This document shows positions 38,191 through 46,783 of a stretch of DNA of 64,000 nt, piece by piece. The DNA comes from AC-32 sp963754265 (lineage in GTDB: Bacteria; Actinomycetota; Thermoleophilia; Gaiellales; Gaiellaceae). Position 1 is the stretch's first letter; each line of letters opens with the position of its first letter. The stretch lies in assembly GCA_963754265.1 (NCBI GenBank), contig CAVWFB010000004.1:124001-188000 (forward strand), read 5' to 3'. A program made the translations under genes and the position numbers. The notes beneath the pieces were generated by a model. The model was given only the letters and a program-made list of their open reading frames with translations. It was not told where the DNA came from and did no database searches.

Positions 38191-38873
38191 CGAGCGGCGA
38201 GTTGAGCGTTCCGGTGCTCGGCCGGGAGCTCCTCGAACGCGAGCCCGAAGACCTGCGCAAGCGCGTCGATCGCGTGAGGTTGAACCTCGTCGACGGTCAC
38301 CGGCCGCCCGAGCTCACGGGCGATCGTCGTGAACGACGCGTCCTCGAGCCCGCAGGCGGTGATCCAGTCGGTGAACGGCGCAGGGTCGAGGTCGACGTTG
38401 AGCGCGTACCCGTGCGTCGTCACCCATTTGGAGATGTGGATGCCGATCGAGGCGATCTTGCGCGGGGGGCCTTCGACCCAGATCCCGGTCAGGCCGTCGA
38501 TCCGGGTCGCCTCCACCCCGAGCGGTGCCAGCGTGCGGATCAGCGCCTCCTCGAGGTCGCGGCAGTAGCGCTTCACGTCCTGCCCGTGCCGCCGGAGGTC
38601 GAGAATCGGGTAGCAGACGAGCTGGCCCGGCCCGTGGTAGGTGGACTTGCCGCCGCGGTCGGTCTCGACGATCTCCACCTCGGCGCCGTCCGGAACGTGG
38701 AGCTCGCCCTCGTCGGTGCGCCGGCCCAGCGTGATCACCGGGGGGTGCTCGAGCAGGAACACGGTGTCCGGGATCGCTCCTTGCGAGACCGCCGCCGCGA
38801 GCGACCGCTGCAGCTCCCACGCCTCCCCGTACGGGACGAGGCCCGGCTGGAGGAGGTAGGCGCGCGCGCTCAG
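38187..38873 (-). CDS. lipB: octanoyltransferase, likely CTG start
   Basis: A 228-residue enzyme that moves octanoyl groups from acyl-carrier protein to lipoyl domains. Motifs: LLEHPPVITLGRRTD near 47, RGGKSTYHGPGQLVCYPILDL near 76, GIWVEGPPRKIASIGIHISKW near 135, and CGLEDASFT. No ATG, GTG or TTG precedes the conserved N-terminus; CTG 38873 overlaps the E2 stop as CTGA, as in nuoC. The neighbouring E2 is an obvious substrate. Confidence 0.9.
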   Translation of the reverse strand: MSARAYLLQPGLVPYGEAWELQRSLAAAVSQGAIPDTVFLLEHPPVITLGRRTDEGELHVPDGAEVEIVETDRGGKSTYHGPGQLVCYPILDLRRHGQDVKRYCRDLEEALIRTLAPLGVEATRIDGLTGIWVEGPPRKIASIGIHISKWVTTHGYALNVDLDPAPFTDWITACGLEDASFTTIARELGRPVTVDEVQPHAIDALAQVFGLAFEELPAEHRNAQLAAR

Positions 38874-40411
38874 TAGTTCGACTCGTCCCAGCTCTCGAGC
38901 CGCTCGCGCAGGTCGCGCAGGAAGCGGCCGGCGAGCGCGCCGTCCACGAGCCGGTGGTCGTACGTGAGCGTGAGGTTCATGATCGGCCGGATCGCGATCG
39001 CGTCGTCGCCGTGCCCGTCCTCGACGACCCAGGGGCGCTTGACGACGGCGTAGGTGCCGAGGATGGCCGCCTGCGGCTGGCTGATCACCGGCGTGCCGTG
39101 GAAGGTGCCGTAGCCGCCGGGGTTGGTGATGGTGAACGTGCCTCCCTGGACGTCGTCGGGAAGCAGCTTCTTGTCGCGCGCGCGGGCGGCGATCTCCGAG
39201 ATGCCGCGGGCCATGCCGAGCAGGTTGAGGCCTTCCGCGTTGCGAAGGACCGGGACGATCAGGCCCTTGCCGTCGGCCAGCTCGACAGCGAAGCCCAGGT
39301 TGACGTAGGTGCGCGTGACGATCTGGTCGCCGCGCAGCTCGCCGTTGATCCACGGGTACTCGCGGAGCGTCTCCACGACCGCGCGGGCCACGAAGGCCAG
39401 GTAGGTCGGGTTGACGCCGTAGCTCTGCTGGTACTCGCTCTTCAGCTTCTTCCGGATCGCGACCACGTTCGACATGTCCACCTCGATCGCGCTCGTGACG
39501 TGCGCGGAGGTGTCGAGCGAGCGGCGCATGTGCTCCGCGATCCCTCGACGCATCGCGTTCATCGGCTCGAAGCTCTCTCCGACCTGCGGTTGGCCGGCCT
39601 CTGCGACCGGAGCGGGTTGCGGCGCCCGGGCAGGAGGCGGCGGGGGTGCTGCGGCAGGCGCCGGAGGAGGAGCGGGCGGGGCCGGAGGAGCCGGGGGCTC
39701 CGGTGCAGGTTCGGCCGCAGGAGCCGGCGTCTCGGCAGGAGCGGGAGCCTCGGCTTCAGCGGGTGCCGCCGGTGCGACGGCCTGGCCGCCGCCCTCGACG
39801 AAGGCCAGGATGTCCTTCTTGGTCACGCGGCCGCCGCGGCCGGTCCCCTGCACCTGGTTCACGTCGACGCCGTGCTCGGATGCGATCCGTGCGACGACGG
39901 GGGAGACGAAGGTCTTCTCGCCCGCGCCGTCCGTCTCGACCGGCGCGCGGGCGGGCGCCTGAGCGGGCGCCGGAGCTGCAGGCTCGAGCTCTGCGACCGT
40001 CTCGGCGCTCGGGGTCTCACCCTCGGAGCTCGACGGCGCCTCGGCCTCGGCCGCGGCCTGCGCCGTGGCGGGCTCGGGAGGCGCTTCTTGCGCAGGCGGC
40101 TCCTCGGCGGGGGCCTCCTCGGCGGGTGGAGCCTCTGCCGGCGGCGCCTCTACCTCCGCGCCTTCGGGCGCGATCACCGCGAGCTTCGTCCCGACCTCGA
40201 CCGTCTCGCCCTCCTGGACGAGGATCTGCTGCAGGACGCCTTCGCCGGGGCTCGGAACCTCCGTGTCGACCTTGTCGGTCGAGATCTCGAGCAGCGACTC
40301 GTCCGCGGCGACCGGCTCGCCCTCCTGTTTGAGCCACTTGGTGATCGTCCCCTCCGACACGGAGACACCCATCTGGGGCATGACGACGTCGATGGCGGAC
40401 GTGGTGGCCAT
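38870..40411 (-). CDS. 2-oxoacid dehydrogenase E2 component (dihydrolipoamide acyltransferase)
   Basis: A 513-residue acyltransferase core. Residues 7-80 form one lipoyl domain with modified lysine K47 in EISTDKVDTE. An Ala/Pro/Glu-rich linker follows, then the E1/E3-binding domain (FVSPVVARIASEHGVDVNQVQGTG, near 170-205), a second long Pro/Ala linker, and the catalytic domain from about 270 with TYDHRLVDGALAGRFL. Overlaps lipB by CTGA and lies five bases after E1beta. Substrate class (branched-chain, pyruvate or 2-oxoglutarate) is not fixed by sequence. Confidence 0.92.
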   Translation of the reverse strand: MATTSAIDVVMPQMGVSVSEGTITKWLKQEGEPVAADESLLEISTDKVDTEVPSPGEGVLQQILVQEGETVEVGTKLAVIAPEGAEVEAPPAEAPPAEEAPAEEPPAQEAPPEPATAQAAAEAEAPSSSEGETPSAETVAELEPAAPAPAQAPARAPVETDGAGEKTFVSPVVARIASEHGVDVNQVQGTGRGGRVTKKDILAFVEGGGQAVAPAAPAEAEAPAPAETPAPAAEPAPEPPAPPAPPAPPPAPAAAPPPPPARAPQPAPVAEAGQPQVGESFEPMNAMRRGIAEHMRRSLDTSAHVTSAIEVDMSNVVAIRKKLKSEYQQSYGVNPTYLAFVARAVVETLREYPWINGELRGDQIVTRTYVNLGFAVELADGKGLIVPVLRNAEGLNLLGMARGISEIAARARDKKLLPDDVQGGTFTITNPGGYGTFHGTPVISQPQAAILGTYAVVKRPWVVEDGHGDDAIAIRPIMNLTLTYDHRLVDGALAGRFLRDLRERLESWDESNY

Positions 40412-40416
40412 GGCTT

Positions 40417-41391
40417 CTAGTACTCCGCGAGCTCCCGAATCCCCGCCACGACGTCTTCGACCTGCGGGATGAACGCCTTCTCGAGCGGCGGCGAGAACGG
40501 AACCGGCGTGTCCGGCGCGGTGATCCGGCTCAGCGGGGCGTCCAGGTCCTCGAACGCCTCCTCGGCGATCGTCGCAGCGATCTCGCCGCCGAAGCCTCCG
40601 GTGTGCGTGTCCTCGTGGAGCACGATCACCTTCGAGGTCTTGGCGACGCTTTCGAGCACTGCCTGCTTGTCCCAGGGGATCAGCGTGCGCAGGTCGATGA
40701 TCTCGACCGAGACGCCGTCGGACTCCAGTTGCTGCGCCGCCTCGGCGGCCGTATGCACCATCGCGCCCCAGGTGATCACCGAGACATCGTCGCCCTCGCG
40801 GTGGACGCGGGCCTTGCCGAACGGCGTCGTGTAGCGCTCGTCCGGCACCTCGGCCTTGAGCCGCCGGTAGAGGTGCTTGTGCTCGAAGTAGAGCACCGGG
40901 TTGGGGTCCTCGATCGCGGTCACGAGCAGGCCTTTCGCGTCTTCCGGCGTCGCGGGGCAGACGATCTTCAGGCCCGGGATGTGCGCAAAGGAGCTCTCGG
41001 GATTCTGCGAATGGAACGGCCCGCCGGAGAAGCCGCCGCCGGACGGGAGACGGACGACGATCGGCACCGGCGTGCCCGCGCGGTAGCGCTGCTTGGCGGC
41101 CACCGTGACGAGGTGGTCCCAGGCGCACGAGATGAAATCTGCGAACTGCATCTCGGCCACGGGGCGCATCCCCATGATCGCGGCACCCGTGCAGCCGCCC
41201 ACGATCGCCGTTTCCGAGAGCGGTGCGTCCAGGACGCGCCAGGGGCCGAACTCCTCCTGAAAGCCCAGCGTCACCTTGAAGGCGCCGCCGTACACGCCAA
41301 CGTCCTCGCCGATCACGAAGACGCGCTTGTCCCGGCGCATCTCCTGGCGGAGGCCGTCGCTGATCGCCTGCAGGTACGTCTTCTCGGGCAT
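40417..41391 (-). CDS. 2-oxoacid dehydrogenase E1 component, beta subunit
   Basis: A 324-residue thiamine-diphosphate enzyme subunit. VFVIGEDVGVYGGAFKVT near 24, LSETAIVGGCTGAAIMGMRPVAEMQFADF near 58-85 and RLPSGGGFSGGPFHSQ near 117 are typical. It works with the alpha subunit to decarboxylate the 2-oxoacid and acylate E2. Starts ATG 41391, overlapping the alpha stop by one base (TAATG). Confidence 0.93.
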   Translation of the reverse strand: MPEKTYLQAISDGLRQEMRRDKRVFVIGEDVGVYGGAFKVTLGFQEEFGPWRVLDAPLSETAIVGGCTGAAIMGMRPVAEMQFADFISCAWDHLVTVAAKQRYRAGTPVPIVVRLPSGGGFSGGPFHSQNPESSFAHIPGLKIVCPATPEDAKGLLVTAIEDPNPVLYFEHKHLYRRLKAEVPDERYTTPFGKARVHREGDDVSVITWGAMVHTAAEAAQQLESDGVSVEIIDLRTLIPWDKQAVLESVAKTSKVIVLHEDTHTGGFGGEIAATIAEEAFEDLDAPLSRITAPDTPVPFSPPLEKAFIPQVEDVVAGIRELAEY

Positions 41392-42437
41392 TACTTGTGG
41401 TGGGGGGTGTCGAGGTCCTCTGGTGTCGCGAACACCCCGTCGGTGAGCGTCGACGGATCCGGCAGCGGCGATTCCTCCGCCCGCTGTAGCGCCTCGTTCA
41501 GGAGCCTCTTCACGCCCGACGAGATCTCGTCCTCCTGCTCGTCGGTGAGCTCGGCGTTGTCGCGCAGCCAGCTGCGGAAGCGCTCGATCGGGTCGTTCGA
41601 CGCCCAGCGCTCGAACATGTCCTTCGGGACGTAGAACGCGTCGTCGTGGACGGCGTGGCCCTCCATGCGCAGGGTCAGGCACTCGACCAGGGTCGGGCCA
41701 CCGCCCTCGCGTGCCTTCTCGACGGCCCGCTTGGCCTCGCGGTAGACGGCGAGCACGTCGCTGCCGTCGACGACGACGCCTTCGAAGCCGTAGGCGTCGG
41801 CGCGGTCGGCCACGTGCTCGGTCGGGTACTCGAGATAGGTAGGCGTCGAGTAGGCCCACTGGTTGTTGTCGCAGATGAAGACGACCGGCAGCTTGCGCAC
41901 CCCCGCGAGGTTCATCGCCTCGTGGGTGTCGCCGCGCGCGGAGGCGCCTTCGCCGAACCACCCGACCGCGACCCGCTTCTCCTCCCGGATGCGGAAGGCG
42001 AGCGCGCAGCCGACGGCGACCGGGAGCATCGCCGGTAGGTGGCTGACCATCGCGAGCAGTCCGAGCCGCGAGTCGGCCATGTGCACGTTCCCGTCTCTGC
42101 CCTGGGTCGGGCCGTCGGCGCGGCCCATGTACTGCGCGAAGATCCGCCAGGGCTCGACCCCGCGCGTGACGTGGACGCCCATGTCGCGGTGCAGCGGGGT
42201 GCCTACGTCCTCGGAGCCCATCGCGGTCGCGACGCCCACGGCCGCAGCTTCGTTGCCGCGGCCCGTGTAGAAGGAGCCGGGGATCTTGCCCTGCTTGTAG
42301 AGGATGTGGCCGCGTTCCTCGATCCCGCGCGTGATCAGCATGGTGCGGTAGATCGCGAGCAGGTCCTCTCGGTCGAGCCCCGCCTCCTTGACCTCCTGCA
42401 GCGAGCCGACCGGCTCGGCTTCCCGGGCGATTGCCAT
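41391..42437 (-). CDS. 2-oxoacid dehydrogenase E1 component, alpha subunit
   Basis: A 348-residue thiamine-diphosphate-binding subunit. The cofactor motif GWFGEGASARGDTHEAMNLAGVRKLPVVFICDNNQWAYS is present near 158-196 (in part: GEGASARGDTHEAMN, CDNNQWAYS). MLITRGIEERG near the N-terminus and GSFYTGRGNEAAAVG suit the branched-chain/pyruvate type. TAGAGT at 42451-42446 lies eight bases before ATG 42437. First gene of the E1alpha-E1beta-E2-lipB-TMEM175 operon. Confidence 0.92.
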   Translation of the reverse strand: MAIAREAEPVGSLQEVKEAGLDREDLLAIYRTMLITRGIEERGHILYKQGKIPGSFYTGRGNEAAAVGVATAMGSEDVGTPLHRDMGVHVTRGVEPWRIFAQYMGRADGPTQGRDGNVHMADSRLGLLAMVSHLPAMLPVAVGCALAFRIREEKRVAVGWFGEGASARGDTHEAMNLAGVRKLPVVFICDNNQWAYSTPTYLEYPTEHVADRADAYGFEGVVVDGSDVLAVYREAKRAVEKAREGGGPTLVECLTLRMEGHAVHDDAFYVPKDMFERWASNDPIERFRSWLRDNAELTDEQEDEISSGVKRLLNEALQRAEESPLPDPSTLTDGVFATPEDLDTPHHK

Positions 42438-42445
42438 CGCGCGGA

Positions 42446-42471
42446 ACTCTAGCGATCGGTCTGGCTACAGT
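42446..42471. promoter_or_regulatory. back-to-back -10 elements for E1alpha and the zinc-ribbon gene
   Basis: TAGAGT (minus, 42451-42446) and TACAGT (plus, 42466-42471) face opposite ways in a 41-base gap between two start codons, eight and seven bases from them. Both mRNAs are probably leaderless, and the two promoters must share or overlap upstream sequence. Confidence 0.5.
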
Positions 42472-42478
42472 CCCCCGC

Positions 42479-42757
42479 GTGGGCAAGGCGGCTGACTGGC
42501 TCCGCGAGGAGCGGCGCAGGACGCTGGGCGACTGGGTCGCCTTCTGCCTCGCCTGCGGGTTCGTGCAGCGCTACTTCGAGGAGTTCGTCGACGAGTTGCC
42601 TGCGGACTGCCCGCAATGCGGAGGCGAGCTCCGTTCGCAGTGCCCGAGCTGCGGGGCGCGCTTCAGCTCCGCCTTTGCCGTGGAGTGCGAGGCCTGCGGC
42701 GCGGAGCTTCGCCCCGCTGAGCAATTCGGCGTCAAGATCAGACGGCCTACGGCCTAA
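42479..42757 (+). CDS. small zinc-ribbon protein
   Basis: A 92-residue protein with three CxxC-type knuckles: CLACGF near residue 20, CPQCGGE and CPSCGAR in the middle, CEACGAEL near the end, so one or two zinc ribbons. Function unknown; nucleic acid or protein binding is usual for such folds. GTG 42479 is preferred to TTG 42431 because TACAGT lies seven bases before it. The last codons (R-R-P-T-A-stop) are encoded by the inverted repeat arm 42742-42807. Confidence 0.75.
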   Translation: MGKAADWLREERRRTLGDWVAFCLACGFVQRYFEEFVDELPADCPQCGGELRSQCPSCGARFSSAFAVECEACGAELRPAEQFGVKIRRPTA

Positions 42758-42807
42758 CCCGCGCACAGCTAGCGCTCCTAGGATCACACGCTCCGCTGCA
42801 CGCTGGG
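42742..42807. repeat. left arm of a 66-bp inverted repeat
   Basis: Matches the reverse complement of 43774-43839 at 65 of 66 positions by direct comparison (one G/A difference). It contains the TCCTAGGA palindrome and the stop codon of the zinc-ribbon gene. Confidence 0.9.
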
Positions 42808-42828
42808 TGGTCGCTGACTGCGTGCTCG

Positions 42829-43729
42829 TCAACTTCTTGTCTTGGCGCGCTCGAGCACAATGGCCGCGGCGGCCGCGTCCTCGACCGCGTGGCCCATCGA
42901 CTTGTAGACCGTGATCTCCTCGGCCGACGTACGACCTGGGTGCGAGCCCGAGAGCACCTCGCCTAGCTCGACCGCGACGCTTGGATCAAGGCCCTGGAGC
43001 TCGTGCGAGCCCGCAGGCGGAGGCTGGAAGGCCACGCGCGACTCGATCACGAGCAACCCCGCCGTGACCGTCTCGCGATCGAGCTCCGGCCCGTCCATCG
43101 AGCTGCCGACCGACGTGACGTGCGTGCCCGGATCGAGCCAGTCGCGCCGTAGGACGGGCTCGGCCGCGCTCGTGCAGGCGCAGACGACGTCGGCACCGGC
43201 CACGGCCTCCTCGAAGGTGTCGACCGCGGTCGCGCCGGTCTCCTCGGCAAACGCGTGGGCGTGCTCGGGGTTCCGGCTCGCTATTCGCACCTCCTGGAAG
43301 TCGCGTACGCGGCCCGACGGCATCGAGGTGCGAGCGGCCCTGGACGCCGGCGCCGAGAATCGTGAGCACCCGCGCGTCGTCGCGCGCGAGCGCGCGCGTG
43401 GCCACCGCCGAGCCGCCCCCGGTGCGCACCGCGGTGATGTGCGTGCCGTCCATCACGGCGGTCGGCGTCCCGGTCTCTGCGTCGAAGACGGCGATCAGGG
43501 CCTGGTGCGACGGCTCGTGATCCGGAAAGAGCGTGACCAGCTTCGCGGCGAGCACGCCGTCCACGTAGCCCGGCATGGCTCCGAGGAGCCCGTGCTCCGA
43601 GAAGGCGGCGATCCGTGGTGGCACCGAGGCGCGGCCCGCGCTCAGCTCGACGAACGCACGCTCGAGCGCATCGAGCAGCTGGTCGACGTCGAGGAGCCGG
43701 GCTACCTCATCTTGGCTCAAGACAAGCAT
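42829..43729 (-). CDS. ornithine cyclodeaminase/mu-crystallin family protein, frameshift near 43323
   Basis: About 300 residues when one extra base near 43323 is removed. The first part (MLVLSQDEVARLLDVDQLLDALERAFVEL, then GTHITAVRTGGGSAVATRALARDDARVLTILGAGVQGRSH, quoted here for order) carries the Rossmann GAGVQG; the second part starts VRDFQEVRIASRNPEHA and ends EITVYKSMGHAVEDAAAA, the family's usual close. Members include ornithine cyclodeaminase, alanine dehydrogenase and imine reductases; substrate unknown. It is the only gene between the two 66-bp inverted repeats. A second relative lies at 60085. Confidence 0.8.
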
Positions 43730-43773
43730 CGCAGTGATCTTTGCACCGAACGCTGCAGACGGCGGGGTCGATT

Positions 43774-43839
43774 CCCAGCGTGCAGTGGAGCGTGTGATCC
43801 TAGGAGCGCTAGCTGTGCGCGGGTTAGGCCGTAGGCCGT
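43774..43839. repeat. right arm of a 66-bp inverted repeat
   Basis: Inverted copy of 42742-42807. It supplies the stop codon and last residues (I-R-P-T-A) of the minus-strand ASCH gene. The whole enclosed unit spans 1,098 bases. Confidence 0.9.
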
Positions 43840-44198
43840 ATCTCTGAGAAGCGGATCACGGTCACTACAGCGTCGTCGGCCACTTCGCGGTTGTAGAGCT
43901 GCCCGAGGAAGCCGGCCATCTCCTCGACCCGGCGGATCTCGGGGTTGTCGTGCTCGATCTCACGCGGCGAGAGCTCGGAGAGGATCTTGACCTCGACCTT
44001 GTCGATCACCGCGTCGAAGATCCGCTGCCGCGGGCTGAAGCGCGTTCCTGCGAGCACCTGGACGATCATCCCCTTGCGGTACTTCCGGGATTTGTCCCCG
44101 AGCCGGATGGTTGCGGTCTTGCGTCCGCTGCGGAGCTGGTCCGCGACCATGGGCGAGTAGAAGTTCAAGGCATACACGGCGTCGTCGTCTCCTGCCAC
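43824..44198 (-). CDS. ASCH-domain protein
   Basis: A 124-residue protein with an ASCH fold, a PUA-related RNA-binding domain. Seen: YALNFYSPMVADQLRSGRKTATIRLGDKSRKYRKGMIVQVLAGTR, quoted in part (GRKTATIRLGDK, GMIVQVLAGTR), with the K-T-x-T-I-R motif near 27-32. RNA or nucleotide binding is expected, role unknown. GTG 44198 follows the Nudix gene by 13 bases on the same strand. The C-terminal PTA and stop come from the inverted repeat. Confidence 0.8.
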   Translation of the reverse strand: MAGDDDAVYALNFYSPMVADQLRSGRKTATIRLGDKSRKYRKGMIVQVLAGTRFSPRQRIFDAVIDKVEVKILSELSPREIEHDNPEIRRVEEMAGFLGQLYNREVADDAVVTVIRFSEIRPTA

Positions 44199-44211
44199 GG
44201 GGCGGGCGGAA

Positions 44212-44652
44212 TCATAGTGCGCCGTCGTGCAAAGAAGCGAGCGCCCGCGCTGCCATGTCGCGTTCGCCGCCGTACGCGAGGAGCTTCGGGCCCTCTTCCA
44301 CGGGCAGCCAGCGCACCTCGGCCACCTCGTGCGCGGTCTCCGGCGGCAGCTCGCCGAGACGGCCCCGGGAGTAGCGCAGGAGGTAGAAGCTCACGACCTT
44401 GAAGATCCGTTCCCCGCTCCACGTGTAGACGTAGCGCACGTCGCCGAGCTTCTCCACCAGCCGTCCCTCGGCCCCCGTCTCCTCGGCGACCTCGCGCAGC
44501 GCCGTCTCCTCCGGCTTCTCGCCGCGTCCGATCAGCCCTTTCGGCAGCGCCCAGACGCCCGGCTTCTTGCCCGCGGGCCTGATGGCCGCGAAGACCCAGC
44601 GGCCTCGAAGCCGTCGCACCAGCACGCCACCCGCGGAGAACTCCCGTTTCAT
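44212..44652 (-). CDS. Nudix hydrolase
   Basis: A 146-residue pyrophosphohydrolase. The Nudix box GRGEKPEETALREVAEETGAEG (about residues 42-63) is complete in spacing; ALPKGLI precedes it. Family members cleave nucleoside diphosphate linkages; the specific substrate is not evident. Upstream of and probably co-transcribed with the ASCH gene. Confidence 0.87.
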   Translation of the reverse strand: MKREFSAGGVLVRRLRGRWVFAAIRPAGKKPGVWALPKGLIGRGEKPEETALREVAEETGAEGRLVEKLGDVRYVYTWSGERIFKVVSFYLLRYSRGRLGELPPETAHEVAEVRWLPVEEGPKLLAYGGERDMAARALASLHDGAL

Positions 44653-44692
44653 CCCATGTTTGTAACAGACCGCGTCCGAATGGCGCTGGTCC

Positions 44693-44723
44693 TTTGCGCG
44701 TCCCTGCTTCGGGGCGGTAAACT
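44693..44723 (+). promoter_or_regulatory. groESL promoter
   Basis: TTTGCG or TTGCGC around 44693-44699 and TAAACT (44718-44723), 18-19 bases apart, immediately upstream of the CIRCE palindrome, the usual arrangement for an HrcA-repressed operon. Confidence 0.5.
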
Positions 44724-44726
44724 ACC

Positions 44727-44753
44727 CTGGCACTCCGAACGCGAGAGTGCCAG
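44727..44753. promoter_or_regulatory. CIRCE element, HrcA operator
   Basis: Inverted repeat CTGGCACTC - nine bases - GAGTGCCAG, matching the CIRCE consensus (TTAGCACTC-N9-GAGTGCTAA) except in the two outermost positions. It overlaps the expected transcription start of groES, so heat-shock repression by HrcA is likely. The hrcA gene is not in this window. Confidence 0.9.
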
Positions 44754-44791
44754 GTACTGTCACAAAGTCCCAAGAACCGAAGGAGGGCTGG

Positions 44792-45130
44792 ATGGATCTA
44801 CAGCCACTGGGCGACCGCCTCATCGTCGAGGCCCTCGAGGACGAGGAGACGACGGCGAGCGGCATCGTCCTGCCCGACACCGCCAAAGAGAAGCCCCAGC
44901 GCGGCCGCGTGCTTGCGGTCGGCCCGGGCGCCCGCAACGACAAGGGCGATGTCGTCCCGATGGACGTCGCCGTGGGCGACGAGATCATCTTCTCGAAGTA
45001 CGGCGGGACGGAGATCAAGCTCGGCGCCGACGAGGTGCTGGTCCTACGCGAGTCGGACGTCCTGGCGAAGGTCGCCGGCGCCGGCACGAAGCGTTCCAAG
45101 AAGAAGGAGATGGCCGGCGCGTCTGCCTGA
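44792..45130 (+). CDS. groES: co-chaperonin GroES
   Basis: A 112-residue lid of the GroEL folding chamber. LQPLGDRLIVEALEDEETTASGIVLPDTAKEKPQRGRV near the start, mobile loop included, is typical; KYGGTEIKLGADEVLVLRESDVLA closes the barrel. The tail (GAGTKRSKKKEMAGASA) is longer and more basic than usual. ATG 44792 follows AGGAGGG by seven bases; an upstream GTG (44747) lies inside CIRCE and is rejected. Confidence 0.95.
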   Translation: MDLQPLGDRLIVEALEDEETTASGIVLPDTAKEKPQRGRVLAVGPGARNDKGDVVPMDVAVGDEIIFSKYGGTEIKLGADEVLVLRESDVLAKVAGAGTKRSKKKEMAGASA

Positions 45131-45156
45131 CGCCCGGTCTGAACGGAGGAGACTGA

Positions 45157-46779
45157 ATGGCACACAAGGAGTTGAAGTTCAACGAGGATGCGCGCCGCTC
45201 GCTCGAGCGAGGCGTGAACGTCCTCGCCGACGCGGTCAAGGTGACGCTCGGCCCCAAGGGCCGTTACGTCGTGCTGGACAAGAAGTTCGGCGCGCCGACG
45301 ATCACCAACGACGGCGTCACCATCGCCCGTGAGATCGAGGTCGAAGACGTCTTCGAGAACCAGGGCGCCCAGCTCGTCCGCGAGGTCGCGACTGCGACCA
45401 ACGACGTGGCCGGCGACGGCACCACGACGGCGACCGTGCTGGCACAGGCGATCGTCCGCGAGGGCCTGAAGAACGTCGCCGCAGGCGCCAACCCGCTTGG
45501 CCTCAAGCGCGGCATCGAGGCCGCGGTCGACCAGGTCGTCGACAGCCTCAAGTCGCAGTCAAAGGAGATCTCCGGCAAAGAGGACATCGCCCGCGTGGCG
45601 ACCGTGTCCTCCCGTGACCGCGAGATCGGCGACGTGATCGCAGAAGCGATCGACAAGGTCGGCAAGGACGGCGTCGTGAACGTCGAGGAGGGCCAGACCT
45701 TCGGCCTCGACCTCGAGTTCACCGAAGGCATGCAGTTCGACAAGGGCTACCTGTCGCCGTACATGATCACCGACGCCGAGCGGATGGAGGCCGTGCTCGA
45801 GGAGCCGTACATCCTGGTCGCGAACCAGAAGATCGGGGCGGTCAAGGACCTCCTGCCCGTGCTCGAGCAGGTCATCCAGGCCGGTCGCCCGTTGCTGATC
45901 GTGTCGGAGGACGTCGAGGGCGAGGCGCTCGCGACGATCGTCGTCAACAAGCTCCGCGGCACCTTCACCGCAGTCGCGGTCAAGGCGCCGGGCTTCGGTG
46001 ACCGCCGCAAGCGCATGCTCGAGGACATCGCGATCCTCACAGGCGCCGAGGTGATCACCGAGGAGATGGGCCTCAAGCTGGAGAACACGAAGCTCAGCCA
46101 GCTCGGGAAGGCTCGCAAGGTCGTGATCGACAAGGACTCGACCACGATCATCGACGGAGCCGGCGACTCCAGCGGGATCAAGGCTCGGATCAAGCAGCTG
46201 AAGGCCGAGATCGAGAACACCGATTCCGACTTCGACCGCGAGAAGCTCCAGGAGCGCCTGGCGAAGCTCGCGGGCGGCGTGGCCGTCGTCAAGGTCGGCG
46301 CCGCAACCGAGACGGAGATGAAGGAGAAGAAGCACCGCGTCGAGGACGCGCTGCAGGCCACCCGGGCTGCCCTCGAGGAGGGCATCGTTCCGGGCGGCGG
46401 CGTCGCGCTCGTGAACGCGGTCGACTCGATCAAGCTCGACGGTGAGGGCGACGAGCGCACCGGTGCCGCAATCGTGGCGCGTGCGCTCGAGGAGCCGCTC
46501 CGTCAGCTGGCCGACAACGCGGGCCTCGAGGGCTCCGTCGTGATCGACAAGGTCCGCCAGGCCCCCAAGGGCCAGGGTCTCAACGTCGAGACCGGCGAGT
46601 ACGAGGACCTCGTCAAGGCGGGGATCATCGACCCGACGATGGTGACGCGCTCTGCGCTGCAGAACGCGGCCTCCATCGGCAAGAACATCCTCACCACCGA
46701 GGCGATCGTCGCCGAGCCGCCGGAGAAGCAGCCGGCCATGGCCGGGGGCGGCATGCCGGATATGGGCGGGATGATGTAG
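45157..46779 (+). CDS. groEL: chaperonin GroEL
   Basis: A 540-residue chaperonin subunit. VTLGPKGRYVVLDKKFGAPTITNDGVT near residue 28, VAGDGTTTATVLAQ near 84, the apical LLIVSEDVEGEALATIVVNKLRG and the C-terminal GGM tail (GGGMPDMGGMM) are all present in order. RBS GGAGGA lies seven bases before ATG 45157. Co-transcribed with groES under CIRCE. In actinobacteria groEL1 and groEL2 may coexist; the GGM tail favours the general folding paralog. Confidence 0.97.
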   Translation: MAHKELKFNEDARRSLERGVNVLADAVKVTLGPKGRYVVLDKKFGAPTITNDGVTIAREIEVEDVFENQGAQLVREVATATNDVAGDGTTTATVLAQAIVREGLKNVAAGANPLGLKRGIEAAVDQVVDSLKSQSKEISGKEDIARVATVSSRDREIGDVIAEAIDKVGKDGVVNVEEGQTFGLDLEFTEGMQFDKGYLSPYMITDAERMEAVLEEPYILVANQKIGAVKDLLPVLEQVIQAGRPLLIVSEDVEGEALATIVVNKLRGTFTAVAVKAPGFGDRRKRMLEDIAILTGAEVITEEMGLKLENTKLSQLGKARKVVIDKDSTTIIDGAGDSSGIKARIKQLKAEIENTDSDFDREKLQERLAKLAGGVAVVKVGAATETEMKEKKHRVEDALQATRAALEEGIVPGGGVALVNAVDSIKLDGEGDERTGAAIVARALEEPLRQLADNAGLEGSVVIDKVRQAPKGQGLNVETGEYEDLVKAGIIDPTMVTRSALQNAASIGKNILTTEAIVAEPPEKQPAMAGGGMPDMGGMM

Positions 46780-46783
46780 GGAA

